Numbered from the stretch's first letter, positions 18,117 to 27,105 are shown. The stretch is 64,000 nt of DNA from Paraburkholderia sp. SOS3 (GCF_001922345.1 NZ_CP018812.1:186001-250000); one strand, 5' to 3'. Notes: generated by a model not told the origin, from the letters alone. Program-made: numbers and translations.

Positions 18117-18138
18117 GGGCATCGCACTTGCGACGCCC
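18117..18138 (-). other. Intercistronic hairpin between the two pilin genes
   Basis: GGGCATCGC (18117-18125) pairs with GCGACGCCC (18130-18138), with one G-U in the minus-strand RNA and a four-base loop. No T-run follows. It lies directly after the first pilin and may protect or process the pilin mRNA. Confidence 0.5.
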
Positions 18139-18150
18139 TTTATCCATGAC

Positions 18151-18717
18151 TTACTGGTATTGCATCGTGTATTGCACCGACGTCGACACATTGCCCGCCT
18201 CGGCCTTGCCCGTCGCGAAGTACTGCGCGAAATACTTGAGCACCGCCGAACCGCCGGTAATCGCCGTGCCGTTGCTGGCGACATCGTTGTTCTGGCCGGT
18301 CACGATATTGATCGGCTGCATGCTCGCATTGAGCAAACGCACCTGGACGTTCTGCGCGCCGTTCGTGCCCGCCGTGTTCTTCAGGTAGCCGGAGGACTGG
18401 TCAACCGTCGAGCCGTTTTCGAAACGTGCGACAGCCTTCGTCGCCGCGCCGGAACAGCCGCTCAGAACCATCTGAATGTCGCCCATGTTCGACGTGCCGG
18501 CGACCGCGCCCGCCGACGCCAGCGAGCCTGCCTGGACCGTCGGCAGCGTGACCGAAATGTCGGCCGGCGTACCGGATGCGGCGCCGTTGATCGAACACGT
18601 CGTATCCGATACCGAACCCTGGATCGTAATCGTGCCGTCAGCGGCGCGAGCATTGATCGATGCGATACAGAAGAGACCACCCGCAACCAGAACGAGCGTG
18701 GAAAGGCGCAGTTTCAT
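18151..18717 (-). CDS. Type 1-like fimbrial subunit (first, probably major, pilin)
   Basis: 188 residues: a signal peptide ending INARAADG, donor strand TITIQGSVSDTTC, the second Cys in MVLSGCSG and a C-terminal YTMQYQ with penultimate Tyr. It is promoter-proximal and so probably the main pilus subunit. ATG 18717 is used; an ATG two codons upstream (18723) and one at 18732 are alternatives. It shares most of its sequence pattern with the second pilin, which suggests tandem duplication. Confidence 0.92.
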   Translation of the reverse strand: MKLRLSTLVLVAGGLFCIASINARAADGTITIQGSVSDTTCSINGAASGTPADISVTLPTVQAGSLASAGAVAGTSNMGDIQMVLSGCSGAATKAVARFENGSTVDQSSGYLKNTAGTNGAQNVQVRLLNASMQPINIVTGQNNDVASNGTAITGGSAVLKYFAQYFATGKAEAGNVSTSVQYTMQYQ

Positions 18718-18892
18718 GTTCATGTTTGACACTCCGAAAGCGAAAATGCAGGTTGAGATCGGTATCGCTTCAGTTCCTATCGTCTGGCGGCACCGTTCCT
18801 GATTGCCGCGTCGCTGACACCTCGTGATCGGAGGCTTCGTTGCAGCGCTGAAGCAGTCATCAGGTTGAACAGAATCTTAAAAATGTCGCGAC

Positions 18893-18916
18893 TAAGAGTC
18901 CGTAAGACGACTCTTA
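18893..18916. promoter_or_regulatory. 8-bp inverted repeat in the pilus operon upstream region
   Basis: TAAGAGTC (18893-18900), 8 bp, then GACTCTTA (18909-18916), a perfect repeat 176 bp upstream of the first pilin. The 446-bp gap from 18718 to 19163 is lower in GC than its surroundings and holds this repeat, the H-NS gene terminator and no gene that I can support. Candidate operator for pilus control; H-NS silencing is also possible. Confidence 0.4.
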
Positions 18917-18999
18917 AATTTGAGATGTTTGTCTCGGCAAAGGATTGAGGCGCGATGGGAGGCAAGCGTCGCAAAGGTGAGGATTTCCGGGAGTCGCGC

Positions 19000-19034
19000 A
19001 AAAGAAAACGCCGCATCGGTTGCCCGGTGCGGCG
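19000..19034 (-). terminator. Rho-independent terminator of the H-NS gene
   Basis: On the minus strand, CGCCGCACCGG and CCGATGCGGCG form an 11-bp stem with one wobble pair and a four-base loop (19034-19009), followed by TTTTCTTTT (19008-19000). Confidence 0.8.
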
Positions 19035-19163
19035 GCGTCCAGCGGGAAAGGTGAGGATATTCGGGAAATGAATGGCGCTGCTATACGACAGCGTCGTTAC
19101 ACGACAACCGGCTCCGCGGCACGAAGCGCGTGCCGCGCGAGGCGATGCTGCGAGCGTCGCCGG

Positions 19164-19454
19164 CTACTCTTCGATGAGGAACCGGTCGCGATTCTTCCCA
19201 GCCAGCCAGCCCGGGGCGCGGCCGCGGCCGCTCCAGGTCTCGCCAGTCTTCGGGTTCCGGTACTTGGGCGGAAGAGCCGCTTTGCGCGTCGCCTGGCGTT
19301 TGCTCGAAAAACCGAGCTCCTCGGCGGTAATGCCGTATTCGGCAATCTTCTCCTTGATGTCGGCAATGGCTTGCGCGACTTCCTTATCGCGCGCAAGCGA
19401 CATTTCCTTATGAAGTTTTTCGAGTTGCGCAGTCAGCTGCTTATATGTGGCCAT
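19164..19454 (-). CDS. H-NS family histone-like protein
   Basis: 96 residues. The N-terminal half is a coiled-coil oligomerisation region (LEKLHKEMSLARDKEVAQAI), the linker carries ITAEELGF, and the C-terminal DNA-binding domain has KYRNPKTGETWSGRGRAPGW with the AT-hook-like SGRGR core. Such proteins bind curved AT-rich DNA and silence acquired or surface-structure genes. It lies directly upstream of the pilus operon in the same direction but with its own terminator. An in-frame extension upstream of ATG 19454 is not protein-like. Confidence 0.92.
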   Translation of the reverse strand: MATYKQLTAQLEKLHKEMSLARDKEVAQAIADIKEKIAEYGITAEELGFSSKRQATRKAALPPKYRNPKTGETWSGRGRAPGWLAGKNRDRFLIEE

Positions 19455-19561
19455 CGAGCATCGTCTCCTTTCAGTGTCGAGTACGGCAGATGTGACCGTA
19501 CCAGACACAAAAAGTGCCGGGTAGCCTGTATTGTCCCGACAAAGCGCTTTTGTGAGCGCGA

Positions 19562-19768
19562 TCAGGTCTTTCGCGCGCGTGCCTCGAGCGCCTTCAAGGC
19601 CTCGCTGAGCTTCTTGACGCGGTCCACCTGCGCCGGCACCAATACCGCGCCGGAAACCGAATTGATACGATTTCGCCAATACGACAACGGAATGCCATCA
19701 TTAGGCGAAATGCGTGGAATTATCCGTTCAAGGTGCTCAATGTCCTTTTCGATTTGATCGTGATTCAT
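19562..19768 (-). CDS. Small hypothetical protein
   Basis: 68 residues, charged and helical: it opens MNHDQIEKDIEHLERIIPRI, has a central YWRNRINSV and ends VDRVKKLSEALKALEARARK. A GGGGA ribosome-binding site precedes ATG 19768. It lies 107 bp upstream of the H-NS gene. The amphipathic helices might mediate protein contacts, possibly with H-NS, but this rests on position only. The frame stays open upstream to 20068; that part is AT-rich and looks non-coding. Confidence 0.6.
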   Translation of the reverse strand: MNHDQIEKDIEHLERIIPRISPNDGIPLSYWRNRINSVSGAVLVPAQVDRVKKLSEALKALEARARKT

Positions 19769-20268
19769 CGCGTTCCCCGTATTGACCGTATCTCGAGTCG
19801 TTCGTCTTTGCGAAAACGGTATTACTGAAAACCAGTTGCACCATTTCACGTGTCTATTATTTTTTCGAACGTCTTTCCGGTATTGCATGAAACGGCACGC
19901 CAGCTCGATCTGCCATGCATCGTCGCCGCGAACGACTGCGAACGAATATAGGACGTCGATCTGAAGGTGTCCGTTGCCCGCCGCACGGAAGTCGTCAGTC
20001 CGACTGCCTCGCATGCCGGCGCGCATGCTGTATAGGAGGAAATAAGAACGAGCGCCTGGTTCGCTCAATGAATCGACAGGAAATAAAATCCGACGTCCGG
20101 CAAATTATGCTGATTGACTAGGAAAAAAGCCGCTAATTTCGGAATAAGCGAGTCAGCAATCAGACAATGGGTAATCCAATCGGCTTTCACCCGTTTGTCG
20201 CGGTGCAGACGCGCCAGACGCGAGTCGCGACTCGTGCGCGTTTCCCGGGGTTCGCGCACGTTCCGCTT
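19769..20268. other. AT-rich spacer without recognisable gene
   Basis: A 500-bp stretch of lower GC than its neighbours, with A and T runs near 19858-19870 and 20126-20132. I see no convincing reading frame, tRNA or terminator. It may be a target for the adjacent H-NS protein. Confidence 0.5.
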
Positions 20269-20577
20269 CTATTTGCCCTTGCACGCATACAGCAGATTAC
20301 GAACACCGCTTTCCACCGTCTGGCGTACGACCTCATAGCCCGCGCCGCTGCAACTGGCCGCCGCCTGCTGGTCACAGGAATCCGAGCCGTTCGTACATTG
20401 GACGAGCGTCGTCGGACGACCGTCGGATGCAAACAACGGTGCGCTACTGCCGCAGCCGGCCAGAGCGGACACTGCCGCCAGCGCGGCCACGGTGCACATG
20501 GCTCGAACCGGACCGAACGCGCGAGCCGTACGCGCCGCCTCGAATAATTGACTGCCGGAGACCTGACTGCATTTCAT
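20269..20577 (-). CDS. Predicted lipoprotein
   Basis: 102 residues from ATG 20577, or fewer from an internal Met at MCTVAALAAVSALAGC, which is a clean lipoprotein signal with lipobox LAGC. The mature part holds Cys residues in VQCTNGSDSCDQQ, ASCSG and LYACKGK, which could form two disulfides. No domain is recognised. It is likely lipid-anchored in the envelope and lies downstream of a secreted protein on the same strand. Confidence 0.65.
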   Translation of the reverse strand: MKCSQVSGSQLFEAARTARAFGPVRAMCTVAALAAVSALAGCGSSAPLFASDGRPTTLVQCTNGSDSCDQQAAASCSGAGYEVVRQTVESGVRNLLYACKGK

Positions 20578-20661
20578 GGGCAACCCCGCCTGGATCTGTT
20601 GGACCTGTTGGACCTGTTGTTTTTCGACGATGAGATTGTGCCATGCGAGCGCTACATTGCG

Positions 20662-21285
20662 TCATTGCGCATCGTCGGCGCCGGTTGGCCGGTCCGGCGC
20701 GGCAAGCGTCTTGTAGGGGGCAGGCGCGCTCACGCCCGTTCCTACGCGGATAAACACCTGCTCGACGTCCGGAATCGCCTCGAGCTGCTGGCGCAGCGCC
20801 TGCCGGTCGAATGACGCCGGCGCGCACCCCTCGGCGTAGACGAAGCGACGCTGCACGGTGATCCACAGGCTCGTGCCGTCGAACTGGCGGGAATCGGCGA
20901 AATGCGCGCGGATCGCCTCGGCAATCGGCTGATCGTACATATAGGAGTTCGGTTTCGTGCATTTGTGCGCGAGCCAGCAGGTCGTGCCGCGTTCGACCCG
21001 GTAATGCGCGTCGTCCTCCATCTGCGCGCGGGTCATCAGCGGGCCTAGCGGAAGCGGACAGCCGGGAAGCGTGTGGGACAGTGCGAAGAACGGGTCGTTG
21101 AACCAGTTCTTGCGTTCGAGCGGCGGCGCGACGGCGGCCGATGCAGCCGCTGAAGCCAGCGGGCCCGCGTACGACGGCAGGCCATGGCACAGGCACAGCG
21201 CTGCCGCCACGGACAAAAACGCGCGGACCGCCCGGCCGGGGACGCCCATGCGCATACGGCGATGTCGGCTACCCGAGTGTGTCAT
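20662..21285 (-). CDS. Secreted hypothetical protein with BON-like C-terminal segment
   Basis: 207 residues with an N-terminal signal (AVRAFLSVAAALCLCHGLPSYAG). The mature part contains Cys in LPGCPLPLG, TTCWLAHKC and AEGCAP. A C-terminal segment, RQALRQQLEAIPDVEQVFIRVG, reads like half of a BON (OsmY-type) domain: residues QALRQQLEAIPDV then VFIRVG. AGGAGG lies just before ATG 21285. Envelope location is likely; function is unknown. Confidence 0.6.
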   Translation of the reverse strand: MTHSGSRHRRMRMGVPGRAVRAFLSVAAALCLCHGLPSYAGPLASAAASAAVAPPLERKNWFNDPFFALSHTLPGCPLPLGPLMTRAQMEDDAHYRVERGTTCWLAHKCTKPNSYMYDQPIAEAIRAHFADSRQFDGTSLWITVQRRFVYAEGCAPASFDRQALRQQLEAIPDVEQVFIRVGTGVSAPAPYKTLAAPDRPTGADDAQ

Positions 21286-21510
21286 TCCTCCTCCTCACGC
21301 CGTGTCGGCACAGGCGCACCTCGCCAGCACGATCATTAGCACCTGCGTCCCGCCCGACGCTTAATTTCTCGACCGTCAGCACAACGTAAATCGGGTATTC
21401 TCATGAGCCTCGCGAAAGCGCGGGCACGGAATCTGTCGAAACGGGCGCCGGCAGCGGCGTGGGCCCGAGCGGCACCCACCGGTCGCGCGCCCACGGCGGG
21501 TTCACAGCCG

Positions 21511-22941
21511 ATGTGGAAAACGAAGTTTTGGAGACGCCCCTTGTCCTTTGTCATCGTCCTTGCCGCTCTGGCATTTCTGATGTTCGCCGCCTACCGCGGC
21601 TACAGTGTGATTCTCGTCGCGCCGATCGCCGCGCTCGGCGCGGTGCTGCTGACCGACCCTGCAGCCGTCGCGCCGGTCTTTTCCGGCATCTTCATGGAAA
21701 AGATGGTCGGCTTCGTCAAGTTGTACTTCCCGGTATTTCTGCTGGGCGCCGTATTCGGCAAGGTCATTGAGCTCTCCGGCTTTTCCGAATCGATCGTCGC
21801 GGCCGCGATCCGTTACATCGGCCGCTCGCGCGCGAACGCGGTGATCGTCGCGGTCTGCGCACTGCTGACGTACGGCGGCGTGTCGCTGTTCGTCGTCGTG
21901 TTTGCCGTGTATCCGTTCGCAGCTGAACTCTATCGGCAGAGCAATATTCCGAAACGCCTGATGCCGGGCGCAATCGCGCTCGGCGCATTTTCGTTCACGA
22001 TGGATTCGCTGCCGGGTACCCCGCAGATTCAGAACATCATCCCAACCACGTTCTTCAAAACCACCGCGTGGGCCGCGCCGGGCCTCGGCATCGCGGGGTC
22101 GCTGTTCATCATCGTCGTCGGACTCGCGTTTCTCGAATGGCGGCGCCGTTCGGCGATGGCCAAAGGAGAAGGCTACGGCACGTCGCTCGTCAACGAGCCG
22201 GAGCGCGTCGAGACCTCGCAATTGCCGCATCCGCTGCTGGCGGTCGCGCCGCTCGTGCTCGTCGGCGTCGCGAACTTCGCACTCACACGCTGGCTGCCGC
22301 AATGGTACGGCGCGTCGTACACCGTCGCGCCCGACGTATTGCCGGGCGTGCATGCACCCGTTACCGCGACGATCAAATCAGTGGTTGCGATCTGGGCAGT
22401 CGAAGGTGCGCTGCTGCTCGGCATTCTGCTCGTTGTGGCAACCGCGTTTGGCCGTGTGAGCGAACGCTTTGCAACCGGCACCAAAGCGGCGGTAGCGGGC
22501 GCACTGCTCGCGTCGTTGAATACCGCATCGGAGTATGGATTCGGCGGTGTGATTGCAGCGCTGCCCGGTTTTATCGTGGTTAGCGATGCGCTGAAGAGCA
22601 TTCCGAATCCGCTCGTCAATGCCGCCGTGTCCGTCAGTTCGCTGGCCGGCATCACCGGTTCCGCGTCGGGCGGGATGAGCATCGCGCTCGCCGCGATGTC
22701 GGATCTGTTCATCAAAAGCGCGGAGGCCGCGCATATTCCGATGGAAGTGCTGCATCGCGTGGTGGCCATGGCAAGCGGCGGCATGGATACGCTGCCGCAT
22801 AACGGCGCGGTCATCACGCTGCTGGCGGTGACCGGGCTCACGCACCGCGAGTCGTATCGCGACATTTTCGCTGTGACGGTGATCAAGACGCTCGCGGTGT
22901 TTTTCGTCATCGCGCTCTATTACGCAACCGGACTGGTTTAA
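21511..22941 (+). CDS. GntP-family permease
   Basis: About 476 residues with 12 or more membrane segments. Family signatures include FAAYRGYSVILVAPIAALGA, FVKLYFPVFLLGAVFGKVIE, SFTMDSLPGTPQIQN and the C-terminal GGMDTLPHNGAVITLL. GntP proteins carry gluconate and other small organic acids, so a sugar acid or hydroxy acid is the likely substrate. Similarity starts near MWKTKFW at 21511; an ATG at 21403 would add 36 Arg/Ala-rich residues. Neither start has a strong ribosome-binding site. It stands alone between envelope genes. Confidence 0.9.
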   Translation: MWKTKFWRRPLSFVIVLAALAFLMFAAYRGYSVILVAPIAALGAVLLTDPAAVAPVFSGIFMEKMVGFVKLYFPVFLLGAVFGKVIELSGFSESIVAAAIRYIGRSRANAVIVAVCALLTYGGVSLFVVVFAVYPFAAELYRQSNIPKRLMPGAIALGAFSFTMDSLPGTPQIQNIIPTTFFKTTAWAAPGLGIAGSLFIIVVGLAFLEWRRRSAMAKGEGYGTSLVNEPERVETSQLPHPLLAVAPLVLVGVANFALTRWLPQWYGASYTVAPDVLPGVHAPVTATIKSVVAIWAVEGALLLGILLVVATAFGRVSERFATGTKAAVAGALLASLNTASEYGFGGVIAALPGFIVVSDALKSIPNPLVNAAVSVSSLAGITGSASGGMSIALAAMSDLFIKSAEAAHIPMEVLHRVVAMASGGMDTLPHNGAVITLLAVTGLTHRESYRDIFAVTVIKTLAVFFVIALYYATGLV

Positions 22942-22953
22942 AGCAGTCGCGAA

Positions 22954-22983
22954 AGCGGACCGGGCTGCCTGCTTCGGTCCGCT
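22954..22983 (+). terminator. Strong hairpin after the GntP permease gene
   Basis: AGCGGACCG (22954-22962) and CGGTCCGCT (22975-22983) form a perfect 9-bp stem with a 12-base loop, 12 bp after the stop. There is no T-run, so it may act as a 3' stabiliser instead of an intrinsic terminator. Confidence 0.5.
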
Positions 22984-23082
22984 GCCCGGCATACGCCGCC
23001 TTGACGCCGTTTGCCGTGCCTCGGCGATGCAGAGGAGCACCAAGCCTACGCCCTTCCTCTTGCCGCGCGCCGATCGATACCG

Positions 23083-23193
23083 TCAAACATCGGTCAACCG
23101 GTGGACGACCATGTGCGGCGCGAGCGCCGCCACGGCCTCCTCCAGCGCCATGCGGCGCTCACGCAAATATTCTCCCGGCGCCGCAAACGCCAT
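23083..23193 (-). CDS. Possible 36-residue small ORF in an otherwise empty spacer
   Basis: The 329-bp space 22942-23270 holds only this candidate. From ATG 23193 it reads MAFAAPGEYLRERRMALEEA and on to a stop at 23083-23085. Third codon positions are mostly G or C and the sequence is amphipathic, but there is no ribosome-binding site. The frame is open upstream to about 23240 without a start codon, so it may instead be a remnant of a longer gene. Confidence 0.2.
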   Translation of the reverse strand: MAFAAPGEYLRERRMALEEAVAALAPHMVVHRLTDV

Positions 23194-23244
23194 CCTGTCG
23201 CGCCCGTGGTAAGCCGACCGCGACCGCAGTGTGCAGCGACGCCG

Positions 23245-23277
23245 TTACCTAGCCTTTACCTAGCCTTTACCTAGCCG
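23245..23277. repeat. Three direct copies of an 11-bp unit at a stop codon
   Basis: TTACCTAGCCT occurs three times head to tail (the last copy ends in G). The TAG stop of the BON-domain gene lies in the third copy, so the other two supply repeated in-frame or near-frame TAG triplets on the minus strand. Confidence 0.8.
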
Positions 23278-23612
23278 TTGCCGCCGTGAAACAACGTCAG
23301 CTTGTTCGACACCGATGTCACGCCCGGCACCGAGCGAGCGATCTGTTCGGCTTGAGCAATCTGCGAACCGTCCTTCACGCTGCCGCTCAACGTGACCGCA
23401 CCGCCGCGCGCCTTGACGAACACGCCCGACGCATCGAAACCCTGAGCCTTGCTAAAAGCGCGCCGCACTGCTTTGGCGAGCGCCCGGTCCGCCTGTTTCG
23501 ACGACTGCGCGGGGGCAGCAGTCGTCGCTGCATCATTTTGCGCGAGCGCGGGTGGAATCGCGAGCGCCAAGCCGGCCGTTAGCAACAGCACCTGAATGAT
23601 CCTTCGTTTCAT
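23271..23612 (-). CDS. BON-domain periplasmic protein
   Basis: 113 residues. The signal peptide ends at PPALAQ, a linker of about 25 residues follows, then one BON domain: AVRRAFSKAQGFDASGVFV, GGAVTLSGSVKDGSQIAQAE and ARSVPGVTSVSNKL. OsmY-like BON proteins bind membranes and help withstand osmotic or envelope stress. A GGAGGCGAT site fixes ATG 23612. Confidence 0.85.
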   Translation of the reverse strand: MKRRIIQVLLLTAGLALAIPPALAQNDAATTAAPAQSSKQADRALAKAVRRAFSKAQGFDASGVFVKARGGAVTLSGSVKDGSQIAQAEQIARSVPGVTSVSNKLTLFHGGNG

Positions 23613-23772
23613 ATCGCCTCCTCTTTGCGCGTTGTCGCCGTTATCGGCGGAAACGGCCCTGATTTTTAGCACTGTAGGCGATTCGGAAGAAATCCGCAGA
23701 GAAGCCCTGTGCGGCCTTGCCACGTAAGGAAGCAAGCCGCCAACAGGGCAAATCGAAGCGTGCCGCAGAGAT

Positions 23773-25398
23773 TCAGCGAACGCTAAACACCGCGACCTGG
23801 CGTGCGAGGTCCTGCGACTGCTGATCGAGCGCCTGGGCCGCTGCGCTCGCCTGTTCCACGAGCGCAGCGTTTTGCTGCGTGATCGAATCCATCAGACTGA
23901 TCGCCGTGTCGACCTGTTCGATGCCCGTGCGCTGTTCGAGCGCGGCCGCCACGATCGCGTTCATCACCAGCGCGAAGCGTTGCACTGTGCCGAGCACCTG
24001 CTGCATCGCGTGCTCGGCTTCGGTGACCAACCCGGTGCCGTCGGCCGCGGCACTCACCGAATCGGCGACCAACTCGCCGATCTGTTTCGCCGCGGACGAC
24101 GAATGCTGGGCAAGTGCGCGCACTTCCGCGGCGACCACGGCAAAACCGCGGCCATGTTCGCCGGCGCGTGCCGCTTCAACGGCAGCATTCAACGCGAGAA
24201 TATTGGTTTGAAACGCAATGCCGTCGATGATGCCGGTGATATCGGCGATCTTGCGCGAGCTCACGTCGATGCGGCTCATCGTGTCCGTCATGCGGCCAAT
24301 CACACCACTGCTGCTTTGCGCGGCCGATGAGGCGTCATCGGCCAGACCGCGCGCCTGCTGCGCATGGTCGGCGTTCTGCTTGACGGTTGCGGTCAGCTCG
24401 CTCATGCTCGCCGCGGTTTCTTCGAGCGAAGCCGCCTGCTCTTCGGTGCGCGTCGACAGGTCGAGCGTGCCGGCAGCAATCTCACGCGTCGCGGTGCCGA
24501 TCGCTTCGCAACTGTCGCGCACGGCCGTTACCGTCTTCGATAGTTGCACCTGCATCGTTTTCAAGCCGGCAAGCAATTGCCCCATTTCGTCCGCACGGCG
24601 AGTTTCGATGCTGCGGCTCAGGTCACCGGCCGCGATCGCATTGAAATGGCCAAGCGCATCCTCGAGCGGACGCATGATCGCGCGGCGCAATGTGATCCAG
24701 CCGACAATGGCGGCCAACAGCCCGATTGCGATCAACGTCGACGACGCGATCAGAAAAGTTCTGAACGAATGTTCCGCCTCTTCGTAACGGCGTTGCGCAT
24801 TCGTGTAAAGCGTGCGCTTCAATGTTTCGTCGGCAACGGTCAAGTCGTTGAAGAGCGGGCTCAATTGCACGGTGCCGATGCGGTCGGCCGCCGCGCGTTC
24901 GCCCTTTTTCAGCGCGTCCATAAACGCGAGCATTGCATTGCGCAATGCCTCGCGATGCTGGTTCGCCGCTTCGATCAAGGACGCTTCGCCCGGCTCGTGC
25001 GGCTGTCCGACGAAGCGCCGCCAGGCGTCGTCCGATTGCGCAAGGTATTCGGTCGCACGCGCAATCTGGCGTCGCGTCACGGCATCGTCGACGTTGGCCG
25101 TTGCCGCGCCGAGCACAAGACGCATGCGCGCGATCAACAGTTCGGCCGCGCCGATATGCATCGTGGCCGCAAGCTTGTTCTGATACGTGTCGCGATTCGC
25201 ACGGTTCGCCGTGTAACCGCCTTGCAGACCGAAGCCACCGATCGCAAGCATCAAGGCCGCAAGCAAAGCGACCGTCAGCGCAATGCGCGCTTGCAGTGTG
25301 AAGGCGCGGCGGCGTCTTGGCGTGAAGCGGCCGCTTGAACCAGCAGCGGCGTCGTCATGTGATGCGTCAACCGCATCGGCGGCCAGAGCGTACGTCAT
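23773..25398 (-). CDS. Methyl-accepting chemotaxis protein
   Basis: 541 residues. A first membrane helix (about 37-58, IALTVALLAALMLAIGGFGL) is followed by a periplasmic four-helix ligand domain of roughly 150 residues, a second helix (TLIAIGLLAAIVGWITL), HAMP, and the signalling domain with the conserved hairpin tip IAFQTNILALNAAVEAARAG. No C-terminal NWETF-type pentapeptide for CheR/CheB docking is present. The ligand is unknown; it is adjacent to the aromatic acid transporter and could sense a related compound, which is conjecture. Confidence 0.93.
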   Translation of the reverse strand: MTYALAADAVDASHDDAAAGSSGRFTPRRRRAFTLQARIALTVALLAALMLAIGGFGLQGGYTANRANRDTYQNKLAATMHIGAAELLIARMRLVLGAATANVDDAVTRRQIARATEYLAQSDDAWRRFVGQPHEPGEASLIEAANQHREALRNAMLAFMDALKKGERAAADRIGTVQLSPLFNDLTVADETLKRTLYTNAQRRYEEAEHSFRTFLIASSTLIAIGLLAAIVGWITLRRAIMRPLEDALGHFNAIAAGDLSRSIETRRADEMGQLLAGLKTMQVQLSKTVTAVRDSCEAIGTATREIAAGTLDLSTRTEEQAASLEETAASMSELTATVKQNADHAQQARGLADDASSAAQSSSGVIGRMTDTMSRIDVSSRKIADITGIIDGIAFQTNILALNAAVEAARAGEHGRGFAVVAAEVRALAQHSSSAAKQIGELVADSVSAAADGTGLVTEAEHAMQQVLGTVQRFALVMNAIVAAALEQRTGIEQVDTAISLMDSITQQNAALVEQASAAAQALDQQSQDLARQVAVFSVR

Positions 25399-25444
25399 CG
25401 AATCAGGTCCCCGTATTCATCTTCTTATAGGTTGGATCGGCCGA

Positions 25445-26884
25445 TTATGAATCGCCGAGCACTGAACTTCTTTGCATCGGTTCTACCGCGTTGGAGGCAA
25501 CCGCATCAGGTTGGGCCTTGTTCTGCTGGGTGTTCGGTTGCACATCGCGGGCATGTTGAGAGCCGAAACGCACGCGATACAGCACCGACAGGACCGCCGA
25601 AAACACCGCCGTCACCACGAATAGCAGTGCAGCCGCATAGAAAAGCTGTGCGATCGGCAAATGTATCGACAGCAGCAAGCCGCCGATCACAGGCCCCGAT
25701 ACCGAGCCGATCTTACCGACCGAAATGGCACTGCCGACACCCGCCGAGCGGAACGAAGTCGGATAAATCATGCCGGCCACCGCGTACAAGCCATATTGCG
25801 CGCCGACCACGCAGAAGCCCGTCGCAAACACGGCAAGCATCAGCCATGCTTGCGATGTCGTGAAGCCGAGCGCGGCGGCGACCGGGGCGCCCAGCGCGGG
25901 CAGCGAGATAATCGCGAGCACGCCGTGGCGGTCGACGAAACGGCACAGCACGAGGCCGCCGATCACTCCGCCAACCGAGAACATCGTCGTGATGAGCCCC
26001 GCGCCTTGCGGATTGATGCCGATGCCTTCCATCAGAATCGGCAACCAGTTCTGCAGGAAGTAGAGCGTCATCGAGTTAACGATAAACACGATCCACAGCA
26101 ACGGCGTGATGCCGGCCAGGCCGTCGGAGAAAATCAGCTTCAGCACGAAGCGCTTTTTCTCCTGCACTTCACCCGCGACGAATTGCGCATCCGCGGGAAT
26201 CTGCAACTCCGGGCGCAGCCGCGCGACGAGTTTGCGCACCGCATCCACGCTGCGCTGGCGCACCACCAGCAGCTTCGCCGATTCCGGCAACGTGAAAATC
26301 AGCAGCACGGCGACGAGCAGCGATCCGCCGCCGCCGACCACGAACATCACCGGCCAGCCATAACGATGAATAAGCGACGAAGAAACGATCCCGCCGGAAC
26401 CCGCCCCGATCGAAAAGCCCGAGAACATCAACGTGACCCACGTCGCGCGCAAACGCTTCGGCGCATATTCGGCCACGAGCGCAACCGAATTCGGAATCAC
26501 GCCGCCCATACCGATGCCGGCGATGAAGCGCAGCAGCATCAATTCGTTCAACGACGTGACCCAAACCGATGCGAGCGTCAGTGCGCCAAAAAACAGGCTG
26601 CCCGAAACGATCGCCTTCTTGCGGCCGAAACGGTCGCCGATATATCCGAAGATAAACGAGCCGATCAGCGTGCCCAGCAGGCCCGCGCCGAACACCGCAC
26701 CGAATCCGCCTCGCGCGACATGCCACTCCTTGATGATGGCGGGCGCCGCGAACGACACGGCCGTCTGATCGTAGCCGTCCATCAGCATGATCATGAAACA
26801 CCAGAACAACAGCCCGACGGCGAAGCGCCCCGTCGTTTGTTCTTCTACCAGTGTCGCGATATTGAATGTCCGGTCTGCTTGCAT
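25445..26884 (-). CDS. MFS transporter, aromatic acid:H+ symporter (AAHS) family
   Basis: 479 residues and 12 membrane segments. The AAHS marks are LMDGYDQTAVSFAAPAI in helix 1 (DGYD motif), GDRFGRKKAIVSG in the loop 2-3, and FIAGIGMGGVIPNSVAL. These proteins import aromatic acids such as 4-hydroxybenzoate or protocatechuate with protons. It is nearly collinear in sequence with the second AAHS transporter at 41146, and the two flank the catabolic cluster. ATG 26884 is chosen because it begins the family-like N-terminus. Confidence 0.92.
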   Translation of the reverse strand: MQADRTFNIATLVEEQTTGRFAVGLLFWCFMIMLMDGYDQTAVSFAAPAIIKEWHVARGGFGAVFGAGLLGTLIGSFIFGYIGDRFGRKKAIVSGSLFFGALTLASVWVTSLNELMLLRFIAGIGMGGVIPNSVALVAEYAPKRLRATWVTLMFSGFSIGAGSGGIVSSSLIHRYGWPVMFVVGGGGSLLVAVLLIFTLPESAKLLVVRQRSVDAVRKLVARLRPELQIPADAQFVAGEVQEKKRFVLKLIFSDGLAGITPLLWIVFIVNSMTLYFLQNWLPILMEGIGINPQGAGLITTMFSVGGVIGGLVLCRFVDRHGVLAIISLPALGAPVAAALGFTTSQAWLMLAVFATGFCVVGAQYGLYAVAGMIYPTSFRSAGVGSAISVGKIGSVSGPVIGGLLLSIHLPIAQLFYAAALLFVVTAVFSAVLSVLYRVRFGSQHARDVQPNTQQNKAQPDAVASNAVEPMQRSSVLGDS

Positions 26885-27105
26885 GTGCGTTCCATATGCG
26901 TCGTCAGCGCACCGCGCATTCACGCGTGTGCGTTGCCGTGTTCTCCTCATGATCCTGCTTCTGCCCGTTGCAGCGCCGCTGCCCGGGAGCCACAATATAA
27001 GGCTCGCCGTGCAGCGGCAGAATCAAAAAATAGCAATGAAGAGATAGAAAAAAGTGAATAAAGCCGCTTATCTCTCACCTCTCGTCACGCCATAGCGCCT
27101 CCACG

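Noticed and set aside
19769..20068. Extension of the 68-residue small gene to a 168-residue protein
   Set aside because: The added part is AT-rich and lacks normal codon use; ATG 19768 has a GGGGA site at proper distance.
20596..20613. Two 9-bp CTGTTGGAC repeats in the leader of the small lipoprotein gene
   Set aside because: Too short and few to argue for function; no open reading consequence.
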